A stretch of DNA of 64,000 nt from Bacillus sp. 103mf (GTDB taxonomy: Bacteria > Bacillota > Bacilli > Bacillales > Bacillaceae_G), in contig NZ_FPAF01000001.1 in NCBI RefSeq assembly GCF_900116295.1, positions 124,001-188,000 on the forward strand, read 5' to 3'. Below, in pieces: positions 1 through 10,554 of the stretch (position 1 is its first letter; every line of letters begins with the position of its first letter). The notes below the pieces were generated by a model that had not been told where the DNA came from, searched no databases, and was given only the letters and a program-made list of their open reading frames with translations. Position numbers and translations under genes: made by a program.

Positions 1-2922
1 TAATGTTAATTCTACCCCAAATTCTCTGTGAATTCTTGATATTAATCCCGTAGCATTTAAAGAATGCCCTCCCATTTCAAAGAAATGGGTATCAATATTA
101 ACTTGGTTAATTCCGAGAATATCCTTCCACATATTAGCCAATACAACCTCAGTTGCATTAAAATCCACGTTATAATTCGAAATGTTTTGTTTATTATCAG
201 TTTTCGGGCTGTTAGGAATTACAAGTTTAAACTCAGAAGATAAGGCTATATCAGGCCCTTCCGTTACTTTATCGATCCAATAACGTTCTTTCTCAAACGG
301 ATAAGTAGGTAGTGATACCGTATGACGCTTTTCTACTTGATGAATTTCTTTCCAATCAATTGGTATCCCTTGAAGCCACATATCTCCCAATCTGATTAAA
401 AGATAACGGTAATCCGAATATTGCTCCTTAGGGTGCCGCAACAATTGAATAGCAGATACTTGTTCTTCTTGATCCATTTTGTGAATAAAGGAACTGAGTG
501 AATTGCCTGGTCCAACCTCAATAAAAATCGGGTTCAACTCTTCTTGTAAACGCTTTGCACAATCCATAAAACGAACAGTTCCGCGCAGGTGATTTGCCCA
601 ATATCTTGGATTAGTAGCCTCTGCATTAGTTATCCAATCCCCTGTTACATTTGAAACAAACGGAATACTTGGGCTTTCAAAACAGAATTCTAACAATTTA
701 TCTTTAAAAGGCTGTACAATAGGATCCATCATAGCTGAATGAAACGCATGCGAAGTATAAAGTTTCCTAGATATGTGTCCATCTACAGTCAACCTTTTTT
801 CTAACGCATCCAGTGTATCTACTTTTCCAGATACAACACACAAACTAGTTGAATTGACAGCTGCAATCGATACATTATCTTCTAAATAATTCTTTAAATC
901 TGCTTCACTAAGTTCCACACTTAGCATAGAGCCTGAAGGTAAGCTTTGCAAAGTACTACCTCTGTACGCCACAATTTCTAAAGCATTTTCTAAGGACATA
1001 ACACCTGAAATTGCTGCTGCAGTATATTCCCCTATACTGTGTCCCACCATAGCTTCCGGCTTAATCCCCCAATGAATAAGTGTCTTTGCTAAGGCGTACT
1101 CGATACTAAAAAGAAGAGGTTGTGTAAATTCAGTTTGATTAATTAGATCCGAATCATGGTCCTTTGAGTCAGTAAATAAAACAGTACGAGGATCAACTCT
1201 CATAAACTGCTGTAATAGATTCAGACATTTGTCTAGTTCAGCTTTAAAAGCAGGAACAGTGTCATATAATTCTCTTCCCATATCAACGTACTGTGTACCC
1301 TGACCCGGAAATAAAAAGACAACAGGTCTGCTAGAAGTTTGGGAGCTTGCTAATTTCATCTTGTCTTTTCTATTTTCATTAATTATATCAAGCAGTTCTG
1401 GAACATCCTTACTTACAATCGCTTTCTTATAAGGAAAAACGTGTTTTCCTCTTTGAAGTGTATACGATACATCAGCCAGGTTAATTTGCTGATTTTTAAT
1501 AAGATACTCGGCAAAATTTGTAGTCATTTTTTCTAATGCGGCTGGTGTTTTTGCAGATAACAGTATAAGTTGATCAGAAGGTTCATCTGCAAATGATCTT
1601 TGGACTGACGGTGCTTCTTCTAAAATCACATGGGCATTCGTTCCTCCTATTCCAAATGAACTGACACCAGCACGACGAGGGAAATTTTTCTCTTCCCATG
1701 GAACCAGAGATGTATTCACAATAAATGGTGATTTCTCAAAATCAATTTTAGCATTCGGTTTTTTAAAATTGATTGTTGGAGGAATCAGTTTGTGCTGTAA
1801 ACTTAAAACTGTTTTAATAAACCCTGCAACACCAGAAGCATCATTCAAATGACCAATGTTAGATTTAACCGAACCAATTCGACAAAATCCATACTGTTTA
1901 GTCTGAAAAGCTTGTTTTAAGGCTTCAATCTCAATAGGGTCTCCAAGTGTTGTTCCTGTACCATGAGCCTCTAAATATGTGATTGTCTCTGGATCCACCT
2001 CTGCTATATTTAATGCTGTCTTAATAGCCCTTACTTGCCCTTTCGTACTCGGTGCTGTGTAGCCAACTTTTAGATTCCCATCATTATTAATAGCTGTTCC
2101 TTTAATAACCGCATAAATATGGTCCCTGTCTTCTAATGCATCTTCAAGTGTTTTTAGTACAACAGCTCCCGCCCCGTCTCCAAACACTGTTCCTTCTGCT
2201 CGGTCATCAAAAACACGGCAGTGGCCATCTGGTGAATGAATCATTCCTTCTTGATAAAGATAACCCGATTTTTGAGGAAGACGGATAGACACTCCGCCTG
2301 CTACAGCCATATGACAATCTCCGCTCAATAATGCCTGAGCTGCAAGATGAATGGATACCATCGAAGTCGAACATGCAGTCTGTACCATCATACTCGGTCC
2401 TTTTAAATTGAGTTTATAGGAAATGAGTGTGGTTAGATAATCGCGCATATTTAAAACAGCGGTTTCTAAAACTTTGGAATCTCCTCCTGCTTGTACACCT
2501 TGCAGAGTTCTCATCATCCAATCAGCATTAATTCCAGCACCAGCATATAATCCAATTTGCCCTTTGTATGTGAAAGGATCATAGCCAGCATCTTCTAAAG
2601 CTGTCCATACACACTCATGAAAAATTCTAAATTGAGGATCCATTATTACTGCTTCTTTTGGAGTATAATCAAAAAAATCAGCGTCAAATAAATCAATATC
2701 ATCTACTATTCCTTTTGCTTTAACAAAACGAGGATTCTTCAATAAAGACTCCTCTACCCCTTCACTTTTCAGTTCTTCTTCACTGAAAAAGGAAATTGAT
2801 TCTTTTCCATTTATAATATTGTCCCAAAATTGCTCAATATTTTTAGCTCCTGGAAAACGCCCAGCTATTCCAATTACAGCAATCTCTCCACCATGATAAT
2901 TATAAGTTTGATTTTTCATCAT
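1..2922 (-). CDS. amiM: Type I polyketide synthase, KS-AT-ACP (3' end outside window)
   Basis: Last polyketide module seen, read right to left and cut by the window edge after 974 codons. The KS (about residues 10-430) has the TACSTS nucleophile, EAHGTGT and NIGHLN motifs. The AT (about 525-830) has GQGSQ, GHSIGEY and SHAFHS, the malonyl-type signature. An ACP follows with GGHSL; its phosphopantetheine serine is about residue 954 (codon at 61-63). No KR lies between AT and ACP, so the beta-keto group stays, as expected for the C8 phenol oxygen of an amicoumacin isocoumarin. The start is a doubled ATG at 2922/2919 behind a weak GAGAGG; it overlaps the preceding gene by 23 bases, suggesting coupled translation. 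Letter assigned by gene order. A terminal release domain may lie beyond the edge. Confidence 0.93.
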   Translation of the reverse strand, partial: MMKNQTYNYHGGEIAVIGIAGRFPGAKNIEQFWDNIINGKESISFFSEEELKSEGVEESLLKNPRFVKAKGIVDDIDLFDADFFDYTPKEAVIMDPQFRIFHECVWTALEDAGYDPFTYKGQIGLYAGAGINADWMMRTLQGVQAGGDSKVLETAVLNMRDYLTTLISYKLNLKGPSMMVQTACSTSMVSIHLAAQALLSGDCHMAVAGGVSIRLPQKSGYLYQEGMIHSPDGHCRVFDDRAEGTVFGDGAGAVVLKTLEDALEDRDHIYAVIKGTAINNDGNLKVGYTAPSTKGQVRAIKTALNIAEVDPETITYLEAHGTGTTLGDPIEIEALKQAFQTKQYGFCRIGSVKSNIGHLNDASGVAGFIKTVLSLQHKLIPPTINFKKPNAKIDFEKSPFIVNTSLVPWEEKNFPRRAGVSSFGIGGTNAHVILEEAPSVQRSFADEPSDQLILLSAKTPAALEKMTTNFAEYLIKNQQINLADVSYTLQRGKHVFPYKKAIVSKDVPELLDIINENRKDKMKLASSQTSSRPVVFLFPGQGTQYVDMGRELYDTVPAFKAELDKCLNLLQQFMRVDPRTVLFTDSKDHDSDLINQTEFTQPLLFSIEYALAKTLIHWGIKPEAMVGHSIGEYTAAAISGVMSLENALEIVAYRGSTLQSLPSGSMLSVELSEADLKNYLEDNVSIAAVNSTSLCVVSGKVDTLDALEKRLTVDGHISRKLYTSHAFHSAMMDPIVQPFKDKLLEFCFESPSIPFVSNVTGDWITNAEATNPRYWANHLRGTVRFMDCAKRLQEELNPIFIEVGPGNSLSSFIHKMDQEEQVSAIQLLRHPKEQYSDYRYLLIRLGDMWLQGIPIDWKEIHQVEKRHTVSLPTYPFEKERYWIDKVTEGPDIALSSEFKLVIPNSPKTDNKQNISNYNVDFNATEVVLANMWKDILGINQVNIDTHFFEMGGHSLNATGLISRIHREFGVELTL

Positions 2923-5900
2923 TATCGCCGCCTCTCAATCTTTTGTTTCTTTGATTACGAACACGATTTTTTCTGCTATCTAATCCTGCTAGTACTACTT
3001 CCTTTTCATAATCCTCATTGCTATCTTCTTGAGTAGGATTCAAATGTTGTGCTAGTTCAGCTACTGACGGATAAGTAAATAACGTAACTACGGCTTCATT
3101 TGTCCCTAATTCTTTATTCACACGATTTGTTATTTGAACAATATCCAGGGAATTTGCGCCGAGATCAAAGAAATTATCATGAATGCCCACTTGCTCAAGA
3201 CCAAGGAAATCCTGGAAAATTTGGCAAATTACTTGTTCAATCCGATTTCTAGGAGCTACATATGGGTTTTTTAAATCCGGTCTTGTGTGTATTGATGTTT
3301 TCTTTTCTTCCTTGAGCAGTGTTCTTGTTTCGAAGCTAGTCCATTGATTGATCCGTTCCTCTAGGTCCCCTGTTGAAATCAATATATGGCGATTCTGAAC
3401 ATCTGATAATAAATAACTAAACAGATCCGCCCCTTCTTCTGGCATAATAGCAAGATTAGTAATGGATTCTCCGAGTGTCGAATCATGCTCTCCCCAGAAA
3501 TTCCAGGCATCAAAATTGATACAAATCCAAGGAGTTTTACTTTCCTGATTCATCCTTTGTGCAAAGGCATCCATATATATATTAGCTGCAGAATAAGCTG
3601 AAAAACCGAGTCCACCAAGCAGTGAACTAATTGATGAAAATAAAAGGCAGAAATCTACTTCCTCTCGCCGCAGTAATGTTCCAAGCACAGTTAAGCCTTT
3701 GACCTTTGATTGAAATTGATCCTCTCCTTGATCGATTTCTTTCGGGATATCTTTAATCGCTCTAAAAGATGTACTTCCTGGCAAACCAGCTGCATGAAAA
3801 ACACCATTTAATTGTCCATATGTTGCATGAATTTCTTTAAAAACAGCCTGCATTTGATGTAGATTACCAGAATCAGCCTGTAAAACTGTCACTCTTGAAC
3901 CTAGTCTTTCTAATTCTTTTATTTTCTTAATTTTTACTGTTATAGGATCTTTTTCTCCTTTTTTATTCATCCAACTTTCCCATTGATCACGAGGTGGTAA
4001 AGCACTTCTCCCTGTTAAAACCAACTGAACGCCGCCTGTTTTTGCCAGCATTTTCGATAAAACAAATCCAATACCCCCTAATCCACCGGTAATTAAATAC
4101 GTTCCTCCAGAACGAATCATTTTAGGTAGACCACCTTCTTTTGCCAGGCTCATCTTTTTATAATTCTGAACCCATCTGCGTCCATTCCGATATGCAATCA
4201 GTTGATCTTTTCCCGGATACTTAAGTTCAGACCAAATTTGCTTTAATAGATCTTCTTCTTTCCAGGTTATACGTATAGAAGGTTTAGCAATATCAATATT
4301 CCAGCACTTAATATGGCTATACTCCTGGGAAATGACTTTACAAGGTCCAAGCACTGTAGCCTTCGCAGCACATATATGTTCATCCCCAGTCACCTCATGA
4401 ATATTACTTGTTAAGATAAATATCCGACATTCTTTTATATTCTTTTGTATCCCGGCTGCTTGTGCCAAGAAAATTAAACTATAATAACCACTTTCATTGT
4501 GTACTTGAAATTGAATGTCTTGTTCAATTTCATCATTGTCTGAAATCCCCCATAAATGAATGACACGATTAGGCATCATACTATTTAATTCAATCGATTC
4601 TAGCAGGCGTTTATAATGACTGGATTTAGCTGGGTTAATCTTATAAACTAGTTCTCCCTCTTCTTCAAAGTCCACCCCTTTCTTTACAATAACCACTTGC
4701 TCTCCATCTTGTTCAATTTTTCGTATCAATTGATCACTAAAATCAGTTTCTTCATAAAAAATTAACCAAACCCGATTTTGTTGACTATCGATTTCTACCT
4801 TGTCATGTTGTATACGTGGACACTGTGGCTTACGTTCCCAAGAAGGTAAGTAAAACCATTCATCCATTGGTTTCTTTTTATCCTCGGATGAAGAATCAAA
4901 AGCATGAATTTCAATTAGCTTATTGGCTTCAATCCAATACTTTTTCTTTTCAAATGGATAAGTTGGTAGATGTATAATCTTTCTCGTTTCATTTTTATAA
5001 TATCCTTGCCAATCAATCTCACAGCCCGTCATCCATAGCCGACCTAAACATTTTAGAAAATATACATGATCATTAGCTTTTTCGTGAACATGTCTAACTA
5101 TATTCAGTACTTCCTGGTTATTTGTTCGTTTTTGATGCCTTTTGGCTAATGCTGTCAGACTATTTCCTGGTCCAATTTCAATTAATGTCACATGCTCATC
5201 TTTTAAAATTTGTTCTAATCCATCGTAAAAGCGTACTGTTTCGCGAAGATGCTCTGTCCAATAAGCAGGAGTCAGCACCTGCTCACTGTCAATCCATGTT
5301 CCTGTTAAATTTGAAATATAAGGAATACGTGGTTTTTGTAAATCTAATTCCTTAATAACCTTTTCAAATTCTTGAAGAACAGGTTCCATCATATATGAAT
5401 GAAACGCATGTGATGTATGCAAGTGGCGTGTGACAATCCCTTTCTCTGTAAGCTGGGCTTCAAATCGATTAATATCCTCTTTTTCACCTGACACAACACA
5501 TAAATTTTGAGCATTTACAGCAGCAATTGATAAATTCCCATATAACATTGGCAAAAGTTCTTCTTCCGAAAGTGCTACACTCATCATTGCACCTGGTTTC
5601 ACACTTTGCATCAGTTTGCCTCGCATCACAACAAGATCCAAAGCCGTTTCTAGAGAAAACACACCCGATAGACAGGCAGCTGTATATTCTCCTATGCTAT
5701 GACCTATCATATAATCCGGAATAATACCAAAGCTTTGCAAAAGCTTCGCAAGTGCATATTCAAAAATAAAAAGGAGCGGTTGTACTTTTGATGTTTGGGT
5801 TAAACTCTCAGTTTCGTTAGATTCAGAGAACACAATCCGTTTTAAATCTACTTCATAGTTATCTCTTACATAATCAAAACAGTAATCTACTTCCTGACGG

Positions 5901-8900
5901 AAAATTATTTCCTCCTGATATAAATCTTTTAACATACCAGTATATTGTGACCCCTGTCCTGAAAACATAAACGCAACCGTACGGCTATTTTTACTTTGTA
6001 CCCCTGTCATTTCTAAATGACCAGTATACCCTTGGTCAATCCATTCATTTTTGTTAGAAAAAACAACTGTTTTTCTATATGGAAATTGTTTTCTACCAAC
6101 TTGTAATGAATGTGCTATATCTTCAATAGGAACTTTCGGATGTTTACGTATAAAATCTTTCAAATTATCCGTCATTGTCTCCAAAGCCGTCTCTGTTTTC
6201 GCCGACAATAACAATAAATGATTGTTCCTTGACGCCTTCATACTCTCTTGATTTATCGGTTCCTCTATAACGATATGCGCATTGGTTCCCCCAATACCAA
6301 ATGAACTCACACCTGCTCTTCTTGGATAATCAGATTCCTTCCAATACATTGCTTGTTCAGTAACATAAAACGGCGTTTCGGCAAAATTTATATTCTTATT
6401 TGGTGTTTTATAATTAAGACTTGGAGGAATTGTTTTATATTTCAAAGCCAACACTGCTTTGAAAAGCCCTGCAATCCCAGCCGCACTGTTTAAATGACCA
6501 ACGTTACTTTTTACAGATCCAATTGGTATTAATGGTTGATTCTTATTTGCAAACACATGACCTAATGCTTCAATTTCTATTGGATCCCCCATTTGCGTTC
6601 CGGTCCCATGAGTTTCAATATATCCAATAGTCTGGGGGTCGATATTAGCACTCTTATATGCTTCCCGAATCGCATCTGCTTGTCCTTCTACACTTGGCGC
6701 TGTAAATCCAACTTTACGACTTCCATCATTATTTATGCCTATGCCCTTAATAACAGCATGGATTGTATGCCCTTCTTTAACAGCATCCTCATACCTTTTT
6801 AATAAAACAATCCCTGCCCCATCTCCAAATACTGTTCCCTTTGCATCTCCATCAAAAGGACGACAATGACCATCTGGGGATTGAATCATCCCATCTTGAT
6901 ATATATAACCGGATTTATGCGGTATTCCCACTGTAATCCCACCAGCAAGTGCAGCGTCACATGATCCATTTAATAATGCCTGACAAGCCATCCCAATGTT
7001 AACCAAAGAAGTCGAGCAGGCGGTCTGCATCGTAATACTCGGACCATGTAAATTTAATTTATATGCCAACTGTGTACTAAAAAATTCTCTATCGTTTAAC
7101 AACATAGAACTGAATTGCTCTGTCCCTTTCAAATTTGCTGCTGATCGATTTATCCATTCGAAATTTGGACTCGTTCCAGTAAATACACCGATTTTCCCAT
7201 TTACGCGCTCTGGGTCACATCCTCCATCCTCTAATGCTTCCCATGCACATTCATGCAAAAGTCTAAATTGCGGATCCATAAGCTCTGCTTCTCTAGAAGA
7301 ATACTGAAAAAAGTCAGCATCAAACATATCAATGTTCTCAACAATACCTTTTGCATTTACAAAGTTAGGATGTTTCATCAAGTTTTCATCCACACCAGAT
7401 GCTTTTAATTCTTCATCATTGAAAAAACTGATTGATTCTTTACCCTGAACAAGATTATTCCAAAATTCCTCTAACGTACTTGCACCTGGAAAACGTCCAG
7501 CCATTCCAATAATAGCAATATCACTTTGATTATAAAGCTCCTTATCATCTACTTGATTTTCATTGGCTCTTGAAGGTGGCTTTCTTTGTTTAAACGTCTT
7601 TTTATACTTCTGATGCAGATGCTTAGCAAGGCTATTAACAGTGGAAAACTGGTAAAGAAGAACCGTTTCTACTTTTAGTTGCAGCTTCTCAGTCAATTTT
7701 ACTGCTAACTGTGATATGTCGAGTGAAGATGCACCCAACTCAAAAAATGGTACTTGGTCATCTAATTCCCGAAATCCAAAATGATTCCTAATCATTAAAT
7801 TTATTTCTTTTTCAAGAGAAGAGAGCGGCATGAATGAGACAAATTCTTGAATTTCGGACTGATCTATGTTGAGCTTTATATCTTTTTGTACATTTGGAAA
7901 TGCGAAATCCTTTCTCGTAAATGGATAAGTTGGTAAAGGAACTTTCTTTATATGTTGAGAATGCTTTGAAGTTGTAAAATCAATATCCACACCTAGTTTC
8001 CACATCATCCCCAAGATTGATAATATAAAATTACCGCTTTTTGTGTCATCACTTATATTCTCCAAGCTATCTGCTACTTGATAGCTTGTAAAAACACAAG
8101 AGTCTGTCAGTAAACGCAAGTCAATATACACGATATTTTCTTCTTTTAAACTTTCCTTTATAGTCTGAGAAAATCTAATTGGTTTGCATATCTGAGAGGC
8201 CCAATATTGAGCATCAACCGTCTCAATATTAGTTAATATCTTCCCTGTCACTGAAGAAACCAATGGAATCTTAGGTTGATTCAACGGAACAGATTGAATC
8301 AACTTAAATAATTCATCAGCCGCTTCCCTCATAACAACTGACTGTAGTGCACAATCCATATCCAATAAATCCACATGGATCGCTTGTTCTTTAAGGCATT
8401 CCTCTAATCTACGTACGTCCTCTTCAATACCAGATACGACACAGTATTTTGCTTCTATCAGCGCCAATGATAACGTATTTTCCAAATAAGGAGAGATTTC
8501 TTGTTCGGATAAAGGAATTCCAATCATTTTTCCCGTAGGTGAGTAACTAATCAGTTCGCCCCTTTTATAAGCAATAGATATCGCATCTTCCAGCTTAAAA
8601 ACACCAGCTACACATGCTGCAGTGAACTCTCCAAATCCTCTTCCAATAAGCTTATCTGGCTTGATACCATTTTTTTGTAAAAAACACGAGGATGCATATT
8701 CCATAATGAACATTACGACATAAGAAAGACCGAGTGTATGTTTCATGCCAATTTTTTGGGGATTTGCAAAACATTCTGCAAAAAAACCATTAATATCTTC
8801 ATCTAAAACCGCTTGAGATAGTCTTAAATAAGTATTCACTTCTTCCTGAAATTGTCTGTCCAAACGGTAAAGCTGCATATAGCTTCTTAGTCTCTCTTGA

Positions 8901-10513
8901 CTTTCTCCTGATAAGATAAAAGATTTGTTTTTAATTTTTTTGACTGTTTCATTGATCTTCAGAGGGTTAATATTCAACATTTCTTGTAATTCTTGTGTAC
9001 TTGAGCAAACCAAAGAATATCTGTGTTTAAAATACTTTCTCCCTATTTTTAATGTGTGCGCAATTTGAGAAAGCGGTATTTCAGGATGATCATGTACATA
9101 ATCCCTAAGATTTTCCGCTAACTTCATAAGCTCATTTTTTGTTCTTGCAGAAATTAAAATCAGTTCAGAAGATACCTCCTCCTTCGGTTTTGATTCTTCC
9201 TGCATATTCGGTGATTCTTCAAGAATAACATGAGCATTTGCGCCACCTATTCCGAAAGCACTGACCCCCGCTCTTCTTGGACCATGTGGTAAATCCCATG
9301 CTTTCAGTTCTGTATTCACATAAAACGGTGTTTCCTGAAAGCGAATACTTGGGTTCGGTTTCTCAAAATGAAGAGCTGGAACGAATTTCTTATGATGTAA
9401 CATCATCACTGTTTTGATCAAACCAGCTACACCAGATGCTGCGTCAAGATGACCAATATTAGCTTTTACAGATCCTAGCGCGCAAAAGGCTTTTCTATCA
9501 GTTTTAAATGCACGTGTCAATGCCTCAATTTCTATTGGATCCCCTATAGGAGTCCCAGTTCCATGTGCTTCAATATACCCAATGGAATCAGGTTCAATTC
9601 CCGCCATTTCCATTGCCATTCCTATCACACTTGCCTGTCCTTCTACACTTGGCGCTGTAAAACCAGCTTTATTATTTCCATCATTATTAATAGCTGAACC
9701 CTTGATAACAGCATAAATAAAATCCCCGTCTTCTTTTGCGTCTTTTAAACGCTTTAAAGCAACAACCCCCACACCTTCTCCGAAAATCGTTCCCTGTGCC
9801 TTTTTATCAAATGGCCGACAATGACCATCAGGTGAATAAATCATCCCCTCTTGATAAAAATAACCTGTTTTGTGCGGCAGATTGAGTGACACCCCACCTG
9901 CTAAAGCTAAATCACACTCACCGCCGATAAGCCCTTGACATGCCATATGGATTGCTACAAGGGAGGTTGAACACGCGGTCTGTACAGATACACTCGGCCC
10001 TTTCAAATTGAGCTTATACGCAATTCGTGAAGCGAAAGATGAATGATTTAAATTCATGATTTGAAACGTATCTTCATTCTTTTGTAAAGAAGATAAATGC
10101 TCTCCCATCCACGAAAGATTACTTGATGCACCTGCATATAAACCAATTGATCCATCGTAACGTTCCGGATCACAACCTGCATGTTCTAAAGCCTCCCATG
10201 TACATTCATGCATCATCCTAATTTGCGGGTCCATTAATGTAGCTTCTCTAGGAGAATATCCGAAAAAATCGGCATCAAATTTAGAAACGTTATCAATGAT
10301 TGGTTTTGCTTTTACATAATCGGCATGTTGTAGAAATTTTTCAGTAACCCCCGCCTCCTTTAATTCTTCATCTGAAAAAAAGGTAACCGATTCTTTTCCC
10401 TTTGATATATTTTCCCAATAGGCATTAATGTTTTTCGCACCAGGAAATTTCCCTGCCAATCCAATGACGGCAACTTCCAATCCTGATTCAGTCCATGACT
10501 TCTCATCTGACAT
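2900..10513 (-). CDS. amiL: Bimodular type I PKS: KS-(decayed AT)-ACP-KS-AT-KR-ACP
   Basis: Second and third malonyl extension modules. Module 1: intact KS (TACSTS, EAHGTGT, NIGHLD), an AT-like region of about residues 540-850, ACP with GASSLD. Module 2: intact KS, AT with GQGSQ, GHSIGEY and SHAFHS (malonyl type), KR with TGGLGGIG and a Ser/Tyr/Asn set in the SAYSAAN region, ACP with GANSLD. The first AT is degenerate: GHSxG reads GRGFG, GQGSQ reads GESQE, and the catalytic AFHS reads ALQS, so both Ser and His are gone. KR only in module 2 fits the isocoumarin reduction pattern. The ATG at 10513 is preferred over the GTG at 10522 because the GGAGAG ribosome site sits 8 bases upstream of the ATG and touches the GTG. 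The C-terminus is basic. Confidence 0.95.
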   Translation of the reverse strand: MSDEKSWTESGLEVAVIGLAGKFPGAKNINAYWENISKGKESVTFFSDEELKEAGVTEKFLQHADYVKAKPIIDNVSKFDADFFGYSPREATLMDPQIRMMHECTWEALEHAGCDPERYDGSIGLYAGASSNLSWMGEHLSSLQKNEDTFQIMNLNHSSFASRIAYKLNLKGPSVSVQTACSTSLVAIHMACQGLIGGECDLALAGGVSLNLPHKTGYFYQEGMIYSPDGHCRPFDKKAQGTIFGEGVGVVALKRLKDAKEDGDFIYAVIKGSAINNDGNNKAGFTAPSVEGQASVIGMAMEMAGIEPDSIGYIEAHGTGTPIGDPIEIEALTRAFKTDRKAFCALGSVKANIGHLDAASGVAGLIKTVMMLHHKKFVPALHFEKPNPSIRFQETPFYVNTELKAWDLPHGPRRAGVSAFGIGGANAHVILEESPNMQEESKPKEEVSSELILISARTKNELMKLAENLRDYVHDHPEIPLSQIAHTLKIGRKYFKHRYSLVCSSTQELQEMLNINPLKINETVKKIKNKSFILSGESQERLRSYMQLYRLDRQFQEEVNTYLRLSQAVLDEDINGFFAECFANPQKIGMKHTLGLSYVVMFIMEYASSCFLQKNGIKPDKLIGRGFGEFTAACVAGVFKLEDAISIAYKRGELISYSPTGKMIGIPLSEQEISPYLENTLSLALIEAKYCVVSGIEEDVRRLEECLKEQAIHVDLLDMDCALQSVVMREAADELFKLIQSVPLNQPKIPLVSSVTGKILTNIETVDAQYWASQICKPIRFSQTIKESLKEENIVYIDLRLLTDSCVFTSYQVADSLENISDDTKSGNFILSILGMMWKLGVDIDFTTSKHSQHIKKVPLPTYPFTRKDFAFPNVQKDIKLNIDQSEIQEFVSFMPLSSLEKEINLMIRNHFGFRELDDQVPFFELGASSLDISQLAVKLTEKLQLKVETVLLYQFSTVNSLAKHLHQKYKKTFKQRKPPSRANENQVDDKELYNQSDIAIIGMAGRFPGASTLEEFWNNLVQGKESISFFNDEELKASGVDENLMKHPNFVNAKGIVENIDMFDADFFQYSSREAELMDPQFRLLHECAWEALEDGGCDPERVNGKIGVFTGTSPNFEWINRSAANLKGTEQFSSMLLNDREFFSTQLAYKLNLHGPSITMQTACSTSLVNIGMACQALLNGSCDAALAGGITVGIPHKSGYIYQDGMIQSPDGHCRPFDGDAKGTVFGDGAGIVLLKRYEDAVKEGHTIHAVIKGIGINNDGSRKVGFTAPSVEGQADAIREAYKSANIDPQTIGYIETHGTGTQMGDPIEIEALGHVFANKNQPLIPIGSVKSNVGHLNSAAGIAGLFKAVLALKYKTIPPSLNYKTPNKNINFAETPFYVTEQAMYWKESDYPRRAGVSSFGIGGTNAHIVIEEPINQESMKASRNNHLLLLSAKTETALETMTDNLKDFIRKHPKVPIEDIAHSLQVGRKQFPYRKTVVFSNKNEWIDQGYTGHLEMTGVQSKNSRTVAFMFSGQGSQYTGMLKDLYQEEIIFRQEVDYCFDYVRDNYEVDLKRIVFSESNETESLTQTSKVQPLLFIFEYALAKLLQSFGIIPDYMIGHSIGEYTAACLSGVFSLETALDLVVMRGKLMQSVKPGAMMSVALSEEELLPMLYGNLSIAAVNAQNLCVVSGEKEDINRFEAQLTEKGIVTRHLHTSHAFHSYMMEPVLQEFEKVIKELDLQKPRIPYISNLTGTWIDSEQVLTPAYWTEHLRETVRFYDGLEQILKDEHVTLIEIGPGNSLTALAKRHQKRTNNQEVLNIVRHVHEKANDHVYFLKCLGRLWMTGCEIDWQGYYKNETRKIIHLPTYPFEKKKYWIEANKLIEIHAFDSSSEDKKKPMDEWFYLPSWERKPQCPRIQHDKVEIDSQQNRVWLIFYEETDFSDQLIRKIEQDGEQVVIVKKGVDFEEEGELVYKINPAKSSHYKRLLESIELNSMMPNRVIHLWGISDNDEIEQDIQFQVHNESGYYSLIFLAQAAGIQKNIKECRIFILTSNIHEVTGDEHICAAKATVLGPCKVISQEYSHIKCWNIDIAKPSIRITWKEEDLLKQIWSELKYPGKDQLIAYRNGRRWVQNYKKMSLAKEGGLPKMIRSGGTYLITGGLGGIGFVLSKMLAKTGGVQLVLTGRSALPPRDQWESWMNKKGEKDPITVKIKKIKELERLGSRVTVLQADSGNLHQMQAVFKEIHATYGQLNGVFHAAGLPGSTSFRAIKDIPKEIDQGEDQFQSKVKGLTVLGTLLRREEVDFCLLFSSISSLLGGLGFSAYSAANIYMDAFAQRMNQESKTPWICINFDAWNFWGEHDSTLGESITNLAIMPEEGADLFSYLLSDVQNRHILISTGDLEERINQWTSFETRTLLKEEKKTSIHTRPDLKNPYVAPRNRIEQVICQIFQDFLGLEQVGIHDNFFDLGANSLDIVQITNRVNKELGTNEAVVTLFTYPSVAELAQHLNPTQEDSNEDYEKEVVLAGLDSRKNRVRNQRNKRLRGGDNDEKSNL

Positions 10514-10554
10514 AGATTTCACTCTCCTATCTAAAATTAAAGTGTGGGTTACAT

